DNA of 56,837 bases from Oscillospiraceae bacterium (GCA_031270605.1 JAISXG010000003.1:1-56837), one strand, 5' to 3'. Positions 1-8,896 are shown, numbered from the stretch's first letter. Numbers and translations are program-made. Notes: a model not told the origin generated them from the letters alone.

Positions 1-37
1 AAAGTTCTAATCACATAAGCCATTCCATATATATGAA

Positions 38-211
38 TACAAGCCCCGCCCACGCTCTAAACCGCATGAATACTACATTTCTTTACCATGTTGTAGGCGT
101 GTGGTCTCGGCTCCAGACCCGAGACCACACACCTACAACATGATATATATTTTCAATATATATTACGTAAATAAATATAATTCAGTAGTTAGGGCGTGGG
201 CGTGGCTTGTA
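38..211. repeat. nested inverted repeats (large cruciform)
   Basis: Two pairs of inverted arms are nested. The outer arms (38-60 and 189-211, 23 bp) differ at two positions. The inner arms (87-110 and 119-142, 24 bp) differ at one position, which can pair as G-T, around an 8-nt loop. The structure lies directly upstream of the replication-relaxation gene at 312. Such large palindromes are typical of replication or transfer origins of mobile elements. That role is inferred from position; no nick site is recognised. Confidence 0.7.
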
Positions 212-308
212 GTGAGTAGTAGTTAGCAGAGTTTAGAGTAAGAGTAATTTTATTTTTGTAAGTAGTTAGTTTAGTTAGAGTTAGTACAGTTAGTGGAGGT
301 TGAGTTAG
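187..308 (+). repeat. seven AGTTAG iterations (iteron-like)
   Basis: The hexamer AGTTAG occurs at 187-192, 221-226, 264-269, 273-278, 279-284, 288-293 and 303-308, all on the + strand, and overlaps the outer palindrome arm. Spacing is irregular. The run ends at the ribosome site (GGAGG, 295-299) of the next gene. It could bind an initiator or regulator encoded downstream, or may be low-complexity leader DNA. The rest of 1-311 holds only the palindromes and AT-rich DNA. Confidence 0.45.
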
Positions 309-311
309 CCT

Positions 312-947
312 ATGGAGTTAAGCAAGAGAGACATTGCAGTCTTTAGAGAGATAGAGCGTTGGAGGTTTTGTCTGGGCAGGCACATTCAGTTTTTAGCGGG
401 CTTTTCTTCGCAGAGGACTTGCGACAGACGATTAAGCAAGTTGTTAAATGAAGGGTTTTTGACCCGTAGAATTGTTATATACGGCGTGCCGAGTGTCTAC
501 CTTTTGACAAGGAAATCAAAAACCTTAATTTTTGCAAATCAGCGACAGGAGCAAATAAGGCTTGACCAAATTATGCACGATATAACCGTGTTGGATATTG
601 CTGTTTGCTTTATGAAATTTTTGGGTTTAGAGCCAAAGGATATAAAGACAGAAAAACAGTTACATCAAGAAAATGGTTTTGGCGAACGTTCGCACCACCC
701 TGATTTTATTTTTACAAAAGACAATAAAACATATTGTGTCGAGGTTGAGCTGTCTTTGAAGTCAAAGGCAAGGCTTGAGAAAAATATCAAGTCTAATTTT
801 CTGAAATATCATATTCAAATATGGGTTACAGACGAGAACGGCACAAAGCTAATTCGCATTTTAGAAGGCTTTAAAACACAATATCCAAATATGGAAATTA
901 CAAATTTAACGGAGGTAAAAAACAATGTATTTCGATTTAATATATAA
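312..947 (+). CDS. replication-relaxation family protein
   Basis: A 211-aa soluble protein that resembles the plasmid replication-relaxation family (Replic_Relax), which pairs with TraG/VirD4-like ATPases on Firmicutes integrative elements and plasmids. The N-terminal ~70 residues look like a winged helix (LSKRDIAVFREIERWRF, then CDRRLSKLLNEGFL). The C-terminal part (from about residue 90) has the HDITVLDIA stretch and a charged segment with HHPDFIF and VEVELS, which recalls a nuclease-like fold. ATG at 312 follows GGAGG at 295-299 with a rather long gap of 12 nt. The gene is AT-rich and its end overlaps the ribosome site and ATG (911-927) that probably belong to the next gene. The family is recognised from overall pattern and neighbour, not from a search. 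Confidence 0.7.
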   Translation: MELSKRDIAVFREIERWRFCLGRHIQFLAGFSSQRTCDRRLSKLLNEGFLTRRIVIYGVPSVYLLTRKSKTLIFANQRQEQIRLDQIMHDITVLDIAVCFMKFLGLEPKDIKTEKQLHQENGFGERSHHPDFIFTKDNKTYCVEVELSLKSKARLEKNIKSNFLKYHIQIWVTDENGTKLIRILEGFKTQYPNMEITNLTEVKNNVFRFNI

Positions 948-964
948 ATTATCACAGCGGAATA

Positions 965-2341
965 TTGGCGCACCCTGTAATTTCAATTATTTTTCTGTCA
1001 ATTATTCCGATTGCCATTATTGTATATGAGTTTAGAAAAACTCATATAATCAATAAAATCTATAATTTTCGCAAGGAGCTGAAACGCATTAGAATGAAAA
1101 AGTTCGATAAAGACAATAACCTTGTAAATTCAACGCTTATAGGCACAAATCCGAGCAAGAAACCCGTTTATACACCCGACAATGCAAAACACATTTTTAT
1201 ATGCGGTACGACGGGGAGCGGTAAAACTGTTGCCTTGTCCAATTATATTCAAAGTGGTGTCAAAAAAGACTATCCAATGCTTATTATTGACGGTAAAGGC
1301 GATACAGGGGAAAACTCAATTTATGATATTGTAAAAAGGCTGAAAGGTAATAAAAAGCTGTACGTTATTAACCTTACAAATCCCTTGAAATCGGATTTTT
1401 ACAATCCTTTTCAGAACGCAACTCCGACAATCGCAAAGGATATGCTAATTAATCTCACGGACTGGAGCGAAGAACATTACAAACTGAACACAGAGCGATA
1501 TTTACAAAGACTTTTGCAGTTAATGAAATTAAGCAAAATACCATTTTCATTTAAGAGTATTATAAATTATATGAGCATTGAGAAGTTTTCAAAGTTAAGC
1601 GGTGAACTGTCAAAGCGTGACATAATCAGCCGTGAGGAGCATTTAAGCAACATAGAAATGACAAAAGGCAGCGGGAAAATTGCAGAAAGTGCATTCGCCC
1701 GTTTCAGTCTGATTGCAGAGAGTGAATTGGGCTACATATTCAACGAAAAAGGAGTTGACATACATACAGCGATTGAAGAAAAGGCTATCATTTTATTTAT
1801 CCTGAATCCGCTGATTTATCCTGAGCTATCTCCATTAGTCGGACGATTGATATTGATAGACAGCAAAAAGGCTTTAAGCAAACTTTTTGATAAAAACAGC
1901 GATAGAACATTTTTTATTATGGACGAGATAAATTCCTATGCTTCCCCCGTGTTGATTGACCTTGTAAATAAATCAAGGAGCGCAAATATTACCTGTATTC
2001 TTGCAACACAAAGTTTATCTGATTTAGATTACGCAGTGAATGACGCTTTTAAGGAGCAGATTATAGAGAACTGCAATAACTATATTGTCATGCGCCAGAA
2101 CAGCAGTATTAATGCCGAGCATTGGGCGAAGATATTAGGCACAAGGTCTACTATGGAAGTTACCTATCAATTAGAGCAAAAGGGATTAAATACCACAGAA
2201 ACGGGCTTCGGCTCCGCAAGGCGAGTGAGGGAGTTTCTATATCACCCTGATGATATAAAGACGCTGAATACAGGCAACGCAATTTTACTATCTAAGGACA
2301 ATCATTTTCACTGCGAGGTTTTTATTAATAAGCCGTTTTAA
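965..2341 (+). CDS. TraG/VirD4-like DNA-transfer ATPase, start doubtful
   Basis: The open frame from TTG 965 gives 458 aa: one membrane segment (residues ~5-21), Walker A GTTGSGKT (81-88), Walker B in FFIMDEINSYASP (~315) and ATQSLSDLD (~345). These mark an FtsK/TraG-type ATPase like the coupling proteins that feed DNA to a type IV secretion channel. It is shorter than VirD4/TraG of large conjugation systems and pairs with the replication-relaxation gene upstream. The TTG has no good ribosome site. A strong one (GGAGG 911-915) with ATG 925 opens a different frame that ends after 34 codons. One extra base between 925 and about 965 would fuse the two, so the true start is probably ATG 925 with a frame break. 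A perfect-stem terminator follows. Confidence 0.72.
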   Translation: MAHPVISIIFLSIIPIAIIVYEFRKTHIINKIYNFRKELKRIRMKKFDKDNNLVNSTLIGTNPSKKPVYTPDNAKHIFICGTTGSGKTVALSNYIQSGVKKDYPMLIIDGKGDTGENSIYDIVKRLKGNKKLYVINLTNPLKSDFYNPFQNATPTIAKDMLINLTDWSEEHYKLNTERYLQRLLQLMKLSKIPFSFKSIINYMSIEKFSKLSGELSKRDIISREEHLSNIEMTKGSGKIAESAFARFSLIAESELGYIFNEKGVDIHTAIEEKAIILFILNPLIYPELSPLVGRLILIDSKKALSKLFDKNSDRTFFIMDEINSYASPVLIDLVNKSRSANITCILATQSLSDLDYAVNDAFKEQIIENCNNYIVMRQNSSINAEHWAKILGTRSTMEVTYQLEQKGLNTTETGFGSARRVREFLYHPDDIKTLNTGNAILLSKDNHFHCEVFINKPF

Positions 2342-2349
2342 ATAGACTA

Positions 2350-2385
2350 CAGGCGCGGCGAAACATTTTCGTTTCGCCGCGCCTG
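2350..2385. terminator. bidirectional intrinsic terminator
   Basis: Perfect 15-bp stem (2350-2364 with 2371-2385), 6-nt loop, between the convergent ATPase and subtilase genes. There is no clear T-run on the + side, so the stem itself is the main evidence. Confidence 0.7.
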
Positions 2386-2400
2386 TGGGTTGTTGAATAA

Positions 2401-5163
2401 TTAAAGAGAAGGATATGGAATAAGCTCGATTTTTTGTTTAATTTCATCTAAAGTTAATGTTGCGCCATTATTCGCATCTTGACCAATTTCATCATATGGA
2501 AATTCTCCATTAACCAAAGTTGTATTAATGGAATAATTCCCGCTCAATCCGGCACCCTCATAAGATATTCTTCCAGCATTAACACCATTTATATTTTCAC
2601 CCATATTATAGCAATTCGTCAATCCAGAGTTGTATCTTCCGCACCATCCAATAATCCCGCCAACACTAACGCTGTTGCTGGACTCTTTACTGTATGCGCC
2701 GTTTATATCTCCATAATTAACACAGTAGCTTGCAAGTCCGTTACTTGCCCCCGAAATACCACCAACGTTGCAATTAGGTTCAGATGGTCTGTAAGCCATA
2801 TAGCTTGTAGTTTCGCCATAAACACTCCCGCTATTTATACAAAATTCTACTGCGCCATTTTTTCCTGTAATACCGCCAACATAAGCAAATGTTCCAGAAA
2901 TAACACGAATGTTTCCGCTGTTTTTGCATTCAAAAACCTTTCCGTGAGTGGAAATCGACTGCCCTAAAATTCCGCCGCAATAAACCTCTCCATAATAGGG
3001 ATAGGGTAAATCTTGATTAGTCAAAACATAAATATTCGCTGAATTAGAACAAGCAATTGCACCACCCGTCCCAGCAATCCCGCCAACGCTAACGTTTTTA
3101 CCGTTAATAATATAGATATCGCCTGAAATAATACAATTTTTAATTGTTGACGAACTTATTCCAGCAATCCCGCCTATACTCGCCTGTGTAAAATCAATTT
3201 CTATTTCATCAATATTGATAATAAGATTGTTTAAGCTTACATTTGAAACAGAGCTTTCTTCTGCGCAATATCCGAATAAGCCAACTGAATCAATCAGAAC
3301 ATTACGAATTTCCAGATTGTAAATGGCGTACCCATTACCATCAAAAACACCTGTAAAATTATTAAAGTTATCTCCAATTGGATTCCAATTCCCCCAATTA
3401 CTTAAATCGATATCGTTCATCAGAATATATTTACCGGATAAATTGTTACGGATATTGTCTAAATCCTGCGCCGTATAAATGCCGGTATAACCGACAGGCA
3501 CAGTCTTTTTGTGTGTGACAGGTTCGATAAAATCCCAATTTGTTGTGCCGTCATCGCCTGTTTGACCATGACCTATCAGTTGAATAAATATGTTACCTAA
3601 ATCAGTTGTTTCATTTTGCGATACATATGCTTCAATCGAATTTGGAAAATATTCAGATGAATTAATTCCAAGCTTAATATCTAAGTAGCACTTACCCAAT
3701 GGAAAAGCAAATTCAAACTCTCCTGATGAATTTATATTTTTGGTTACTAAGGTTGTTTTATCTTCATTGAATACGGTTATAACAATATTTTCAAGTAAGA
3801 TTTCTATATCGTTATCTAAGACAATGACACCTTTTATTACTCCAGTTTGGGACATACTTACTTTTGTCATAAATATATCTAAATCGATATTGTAATTATA
3901 AATAATATTTTGGTTTTTAACTGTACTTTCAATATAATTATAATTGTCGGTTTTAAGATTGAAAGTAAAATCATACTTCCCTATGGGAAGAACAAAATCA
4001 TATTCACCTTTTAGATTGGTTCTTGTAGTGAAAGATTTTGTGCCGTCTTTATTATATGCAGTTACTACAACATTTTGGAGTGGTTCTTCTGTATCGGCAT
4101 CTTCAATAATACCGCTAATGCTTCCTGTTTCATAGGTTCTCCGTATAGATTCTTCAACAGAATCTTTTGCTTTTACCATTTGAAATGTATTACTGCTATT
4201 TATATTATCTTGTATTAATGAGTAATCCCCCTCATAATAGTTATAACAGAGAATTTCTTTTACGTCTTCGCCTGTAAAATTAGGATTTACAGACCAGACA
4301 AGACCCGCAACTCCGCTAACCATTGGAGCCGCCATTGATGTTCCAGACATTAAACCATATTTTTGTCCGTTTGCTATTATTATATTTCCATCATCATCTT
4401 TCTCTTCTACGCCTGCTAAAGTGCTATAAATAGATTTTCCAGGAGCAACTATGCTAACTTGTGAGCCACCGTTGGAATAGTCGATTAAAGTATTATCCTT
4501 ATTGCACGCGGTAACTATAATAATCCGATTTAATACTTCGTCTTTTGATACGTTTTTATTTGAATAACAATTTTCTTCTGTAACTGAACAAAAGAAACCA
4601 TTATTAATAGCGTCAACACCAGTATCATTTCCAGTACTTCTGTCTTTTGCGCCATTTCCCGCAGATTGTACTACAATAAAATCATAATTCCTCTCTCTCA
4701 GCTTTGCTATCTTTTCCGAAGCCTTTTTTCCCCATTTGTCAGTTTTATTATCCAATAGGTGGGTATCATCACTATATTTCAAATCGTCCTTACCCAAAGA
4801 CATATTAACTACTTTTACACCAACTTCAACCAACGCAGTCAACCCGTCATATATTTCAATATCATCTGTTAAGCTTAATACAAAATAGTCTGTACACCAA
4901 GCGTATAAGTTTAGTTTTTCATGGGAGATTATACCTGTAATTCCAGTTTCATTATTTCCCTTTGCCCCAATAATTCCAGATACATGTGTACCATGATTTT
5001 CAGTTTTATTCCTTTTTTTTGCCTTATCATTTGGAAATAAAATATCAATATCCTCATGTGTTGTATCAAAACCAGAATCTATAATGCCAATATTAACATT
5101 GCCTAAATAGTCATTATATGTTCTTGCGCTTAGAGCTTGAATTGCTTCAAACCACCATTCATT
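2401..5163 (-). pseudogene. subtilase (S8) catalytic and C-terminal part
   Basis: This is the in-frame continuation of the gene starting at 6369, cut off by a UGA at 5164-5166. Right after the UGA the frame reads NEWWFEAIQAL, then the S8 catalytic Asp (GIIDSGFD) and His (NHGTHVSG). The longest frame with a start codon (TTG at 4842, 813 aa) lacks both; it keeps the oxyanion Asn (SAGNG) and Ser (SGTSMAAP). After the protease come two carboxypeptidase-regulatory-like beta domains (GSISGIIEDADTEEPLQN and GVIKGVIVLD) and GLUG-type repeats (VGGIAG, VGGITG, VGGISG, VGGIIG). No ribosome site is seen near 4842, so a separate functional product is unlikely. Unless the UGA is read through, the gene is broken. 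It could be a sequencing error; codon GGA or TGG would restore the frame. Confidence 0.75.
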
Positions 5164-6369
5164 TCACGCAGGATTTTCTTCATTCCAAATGGGAGGATTT
5201 ATTTTATCATAACCCCATAAGTCATTTGGTGTACTTAAAGACCGAGTTTGATGAACTTCGTTCCAATCTGCAAATGAAACTTCGTCATACTTCATTAAAA
5301 TATCGCATAAATTTTCTAATTCTACTAAGTTTCTCGGAGATACTTCAACGTGTAACTCATCAATAGTATTGATTTTTCCTACAACTTGACCTTGAATAGC
5401 TTGTACTATTTCATTTTTGCGTTCTTCTGATACTCCCTGCTCAAAGTCAATAATAATTAAATTATTAACATAATACCCATCATAATCTTCATCATAGCTA
5501 ATATGATTTGTGTCAAGCGCGTAACTTTCGCCCCTATCATAATAAATATTTATAGGCTTACTTGAATATATACAACTTTCCGTTTCAGCAAATATAGTAA
5601 TTTTATTATTCTCAGGAAATAATAAATTTTCCGCTTGCCATGTTCCATTTTCATAATTTATTATATCGTATTCTACTTTTTCATCAATTGAAGTTTGATA
5701 TTCAATTGTGTAATATAATCTTTTTATATCTTCCTTAAGATTAATTTTTCCGCTTAATACCTGTTTAACTTCTGTTGTGGAAAAATCACTTTGGTCAATT
5801 GTCAATAAATCACTTTCAACAATGCCCTCATTACCGTACCAAACCCTAACGGTATTATCTGCTGTAAAGTTTCCAAACTTCACAGATTTTGTATTTTCAA
5901 CATACTCCCTGCCGTTGTCAAAATTATTAGCTTTAGCGGTAAACCCACCGTTAAATAAACGAACAATCCAAAGGAAAATCTTTTGGAAGATGTTTAAATT
6001 AACCTTATTAGCGTTTATGGTTGCGGAATATGAGAAGCTGAAACTTTCGTTAGGCGAAAGGCTTGTAGCTTCTTTTTTTGTTTCGCTGCTGCCCTTTACA
6101 GGGGCTAAATCGTCAAATAGAGCCTCTGCGCTGATGTTTTCAATGGTCTGGTCACTGATGTTTGTAATGGTTACATGAAACGTTGCAATGCCGAGAGTGG
6201 TATAATTAGACTTGTCCGTTTTTACTTCTATTTCTAATAGTTCGCTGCTGCTGTTTTCACCGCCGTTACTGTCATCATCAGCGGCGAAAGCAGGTATGCC
6301 TGTCCCCATGCTTGTAAGGAGTAAAACCCCTGTTAAAAGCAGGCACAATATTTTTTTAAATTTTTTCAT
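5164..6369 (-). CDS. N-terminal part of secreted subtilase (ends at in-frame UGA)
   Basis: A 401-aa open frame. Residues 1-29 form a signal peptide (KKFKKILCLLLTGVLLLTS ... AFA). Residues ~45-200 look like an Ig-like or CARDB-type beta domain (TFHVTITNISDQTIENIS). Residues ~310-385 resemble an inhibitor-I9-like propeptide (NNLIIIDFEQGVSEERKNE ... VSPRNLVELENLC). The last residues (LWGYDKINPPIWNEENPA) lead into the protease domain, which lies beyond the stop. ATG 6369 has AGGAGG about 9 nt upstream. Alone it would be an exported propeptide without a protease. Only 75 bp separate its start from the left inverted repeat of the recombinase segment, so a promoter carried on that segment could drive it. 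No convincing promoter is seen in 6370-6444 itself. Confidence 0.7.
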   Translation of the reverse strand: MKKFKKILCLLLTGVLLLTSMGTGIPAFAADDDSNGGENSSSELLEIEVKTDKSNYTTLGIATFHVTITNISDQTIENISAEALFDDLAPVKGSSETKKEATSLSPNESFSFSYSATINANKVNLNIFQKIFLWIVRLFNGGFTAKANNFDNGREYVENTKSVKFGNFTADNTVRVWYGNEGIVESDLLTIDQSDFSTTEVKQVLSGKINLKEDIKRLYYTIEYQTSIDEKVEYDIINYENGTWQAENLLFPENNKITIFAETESCIYSSKPINIYYDRGESYALDTNHISYDEDYDGYYVNNLIIIDFEQGVSEERKNEIVQAIQGQVVGKINTIDELHVEVSPRNLVELENLCDILMKYDEVSFADWNEVHQTRSLSTPNDLWGYDKINPPIWNEENPA

Positions 6370-6444
6370 TTCCCAATCCTCCTAATTTCTATTTATAAAT
6401 TTAGACATATTGGATATACTAAATAAGAAAAGTTTAATTGTATC

Positions 6445-6472
6445 AGTCGTAAAGTTCCTAACTTTATGACAA
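6445..6472 (+). repeat. left inverted repeat / recombination site
   Basis: Exact reverse complement of 7812-7839 over 28 bp. Each copy is itself a short palindrome, AAAGTT-CCT-AACTTT, as expected of a core site bound by two recombinase monomers. It lies 75 bp upstream of the subtilase start. Confidence 0.85.
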
Positions 6473-6514
6473 AGCAGGCACAAACCTTTGTTTATTAAGG
6501 TTTGTGCCTGCTTT
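6471..6514. terminator. hairpin downstream of recombinase gene
   Basis: Perfect 18-bp stem (6471-6488 with 6497-6514), 8-nt loop, with T-runs within or just after both arms. It lies 20 bp past the recombinase stop and overlaps the edge of the left inverted repeat. It can stop minus-strand transcription before it reaches the subtilase gene. Confidence 0.7.
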
Positions 6515-6534
6515 TTGACCCTAATTCTGACCCT

Positions 6535-7644
6535 TTAAAAATCAACCGCGATTTTTTCTATCTGTTCTTTTTTCTGCTCCAAACTTGGATGTATATACAT
6601 TTTTAATGTAAAACTGACATCAGCATGACCTAATATCTCGCTTAACGTTTTTACGTCCATGCCTTTAGCCACTGCCCTTGTGGCAAATGTGTGCCTTAAC
6701 ATATGAAAATTGCTGTCCTGCAAATTACATTCGTTTAACATCTTCTTAAAATATGTCTGGTAATTTCTCGGTTCCGCATATTTTGCGTTCCCTGTTAAAA
6801 CATACGCCCCGTTATCACTATTTAGTTCTCTTAATTTGTCACTCAAAATTGACGGAACAGGCACAAGCCTTGTTGATGTTTCGCTTTTGGGAGTGTCAAT
6901 AATAATCTTCGTTTTTCTGCTGTCATTTTTGTCTGTAACATTTACCCTTTGCATAGTCTTAGTAACACGTATAACTTCATTATTCAAATCAATGTCCTCC
7001 CATTGCAAGGCGCACAGCTCGCCTAACCTCATTCCTGTTAGCATAGCAATAATCAGTCCCAATTTCTTTATGTCTGTACCAATAAAAAGATAGGATAACA
7101 GTTTGTTATAATCTTTTTCAGATAAAACAGATACTTTGGGCAGTTTTATACTTGGTATATCAATATCGAAAGAAATTTTATATGGTTTCTTTATTGCCTG
7201 AATTAAAATACAAATGATGTCGTTCACTGTTTTTGATGAAAGCGGCGTATTTTTCAAACTGCCTTTTTCAAGTTTAATTTTTATAAATTCATTGATTATT
7301 TCATAATTCAGCCTGTTAATCCTGCAAGCCTTAAAATATGGAATAATGTGTTTTTCACAGACAAATACATAACGTGCGTATGTGCTTTCTTTAATTTTGG
7401 GTTTGACACTTGCAAGGAAGCTATCTATCGCGTATTCAACTGTATGTGTATCGGAAAAAGTATTTTGACTGTCATTAATCAAAATGCTTCTTTCCATTTT
7501 TAGCTTTTTTTTCTTAACCTCTGAATATTTAGCGCCATATATGGATTTATATATGGCCTTGCCTGAAAAATCATAGGCTTCAATGTAACGGGCTTCCCAG
7601 CGCCCGTCTTTTCGTTTTCGGATATTCAATCCTTTTTTTGACAT
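6535..7644 (-). CDS. tyrosine recombinase / integrase
   Basis: 369 aa from ATG 7644. A start nine bases earlier (GTG 7653) would overlap the ribosome site AGAGGTG, so 7644 is preferred. The N-terminus (KKGLNIRKRKDGRWEARYIEA) is an arm-type DNA-binding domain of ICE integrases, followed by a SAM-like core-binding domain (~65-150). The catalytic domain shows Arg206 (LTGMRLGELCALQW), a candidate Lys253 (TPKSETS), His314-x-x-Arg317 (HMLRHTFATR), His340 (LGHAD) and Tyr350 (MYIH): the full active set. Family members integrate or excise mobile elements; some invert promoters. Here the gene sits between two perfect inverted repeats, which favours inversion of its own segment. AT-rich, like the rest of 1-9 kb. 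Confidence 0.92.
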   Translation of the reverse strand: MSKKGLNIRKRKDGRWEARYIEAYDFSGKAIYKSIYGAKYSEVKKKKLKMERSILINDSQNTFSDTHTVEYAIDSFLASVKPKIKESTYARYVFVCEKHIIPYFKACRINRLNYEIINEFIKIKLEKGSLKNTPLSSKTVNDIICILIQAIKKPYKISFDIDIPSIKLPKVSVLSEKDYNKLLSYLFIGTDIKKLGLIIAMLTGMRLGELCALQWEDIDLNNEVIRVTKTMQRVNVTDKNDSRKTKIIIDTPKSETSTRLVPVPSILSDKLRELNSDNGAYVLTGNAKYAEPRNYQTYFKKMLNECNLQDSNFHMLRHTFATRAVAKGMDVKTLSEILGHADVSFTLKMYIHPSLEQKKEQIEKIAVDF

Positions 7645-7756
7645 ATAAAACACCTCTTTTTGACCCCAATTTAACCCCTTATGATTTTAAAAATCAGCTT
7701 TTTCTGAATAAAAACATACCAATTCAAGTAAAAAAAACCGATATGTAAGAAATATA

Positions 7757-7786
7757 TTGACAATTAACGCTAAAATCTACTATAAT
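7757..7786 (+). promoter_or_regulatory. SigA-type promoter inside invertible segment
   Basis: TTGACA (7757-7762), 18-nt spacer, TATAAT (7781-7786): consensus boxes. Transcription would start near 7793, cross the right inverted repeat and meet a hairpin with a U-run at 7901-7946. In the present orientation it therefore makes a leader of roughly 150 nt unless it reads through to the M48 gene. In the other orientation nothing visible blocks it from the subtilase gene. Confidence 0.75.
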
Positions 7787-7811
7787 ATTCCTAGATATAT
7801 GGGGATATGTA

Positions 7812-7839
7812 TTGTCATAAAGTTAGGAACTTTACGACT
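7812..7839 (+). repeat. right inverted repeat / recombination site
   Basis: Contains CATAAAGTTAGGAACTTTAC and is the exact reverse complement of 6445-6472. A partial match (TGTCATAAA) recurs at 7946-7954 and might be an accessory site. Confidence 0.85.
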
Positions 7840-7900
7840 TTTTAGTGCCTGTTTTGAGTAGTATTATATAATTAATATTATTAGAATTCAGGAAATATGC

Positions 7901-7946
7901 AACAAGCGCATAAACAATAAAAATTGTTTGTGCGCTTGTTTTTTTT
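7901..7946 (+). terminator. intrinsic terminator or attenuator before M48 gene
   Basis: 18-bp stem (7901-7918 with 7923-7940, one G-T pair), 4-nt loop, followed on the + strand by a T-run. No gene lies immediately upstream on this strand, so it acts on the outward promoter at 7757-7786. The rest of 7645-8012 is AT-rich and holds only the promoter and the repeat. Confidence 0.8.
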
Positions 7947-8012
7947 GTCATAAACTTTTTAGACGGGCATATAAATAATGATTGTAAATATTAATAACCG
8001 GGGGAATTGCAC

Positions 8013-8882
8013 TTGAAACAAATAAAGCGGTTTTTTCTATCAAATTGGGCGTATTTTTTATGGTTCGCTTTTTATTTTACTATTGCGTGGCTGATGTTCG
8101 GAGGAAATTTAAAAAGCCTTGTTATTGTATTAATCCTATATGCTGTTTCATTATCAATAGCATTATCGCCGTTGGGGGAAATCTTATTACGGTTTATGGA
8201 GAACTGCCGAAAACCCGCAACAGAAAAAGAAATAAACTATTTATCGCCAATATTTGAAGAAGTCTATCAAAAAGCAATAGAAGAAAATCCAAAATTGAAT
8301 AAGAACATTAAGCTTTACATTATGGACGCTATGTATGTAAACGCTTTTGCCATTGGCAGTAAAACAATAGCGGTAACACAAGGAGCTGTTGAAACCTTTT
8401 CAAGAGATGAATTGAAGGGAATAATCGCCCATGAATTCGGGCATATAAATTATGGTCATACAAGGGCTTTACTCCTCACTTATGTCGGCAATATGATATT
8501 TTCGGCATTGGTATTTATATTACACTTAATACTAATCCTTTTACAAACCATATCATTAATTTTTACGACAAGGAACATAATGAACATCATATTTTATCTT
8601 TTAACCTCTCTTTTTAAAGCGTTATTTTTAGTAAGCCTGTTTTTATTTGTAAATGTGGGCGATATCATTTTGGCATTTAACAGCAGGGCGAAAGAAAAAG
8701 AAGCTGATACCTTCGCCCATACGGTAGGTTTTGGAAAACAGCTTATTCAATCGCTTTACATATTGCAAAAAATATCAATGAATAAAAAAGCGAAACTATC
8801 GGAACGATTGAAGGCTACGCACCCTCATACGGCTTACAGAATTCAACATTTAGAGAGTTTGGAAACTAAAGAGGAAGAATAA
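8013..8882 (+). CDS. M48 family membrane metalloprotease (HtpX-like)
   Basis: 289 aa from TTG 8013, chosen because GGGGG (8000-8004) is 8 nt upstream; the earlier TTG 8007 is too close. Membrane segments: residues ~12-28, ~35-55, ~150-175 and ~185-215. The zinc site is HEFGH in IIAHEFGHINYGH (~140), with a likely third ligand Glu in EKEADTFA (~227), as in HtpX/Ste24 proteases, which degrade damaged membrane proteins. A substrate-binding strand (VNAFAIGSKTIAVTQGA) precedes the motif. It is AT-rich like the mobile region, so it may be cargo rather than the core htpX. Expression may depend on read-through of the terminator at 7901. Confidence 0.88.
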   Translation: MKQIKRFFLSNWAYFLWFAFYFTIAWLMFGGNLKSLVIVLILYAVSLSIALSPLGEILLRFMENCRKPATEKEINYLSPIFEEVYQKAIEENPKLNKNIKLYIMDAMYVNAFAIGSKTIAVTQGAVETFSRDELKGIIAHEFGHINYGHTRALLLTYVGNMIFSALVFILHLILILLQTISLIFTTRNIMNIIFYLLTSLFKALFLVSLFLFVNVGDIILAFNSRAKEKEADTFAHTVGFGKQLIQSLYILQKISMNKKAKLSERLKATHPHTAYRIQHLESLETKEEE

Positions 8883-8896
8883 CAAGCTATATCTAA

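Larger units (their letters stand above)
6445..7839. mobile_element. putative invertible segment with its own recombinase
   Basis: A 1.4-kb segment bounded by perfect 28-bp inverted repeats (6445-6472 and 7812-7839). It holds a tyrosine recombinase gene (minus strand) and a near-consensus promoter (7757-7786, plus strand). Repeats in inverse orientation allow inversion, not excision. Inversion would move the promoter to about 6498-6527 pointing left at the subtilase start (6369). Inversion is inferred from architecture and has not been shown. Confidence 0.55.

Noticed and set aside
5164..5166. UGA recoded as Trp or selenocysteine
   Set aside because: UGA ends gatA, pdxK and other genes in the window; no SECIS-like stem or Cys context was seen.
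6445..7839. Classical attL/attR of an integrated element around int
   Set aside because: The two sites are in inverse, not direct, orientation, so recombination would invert rather than excise.
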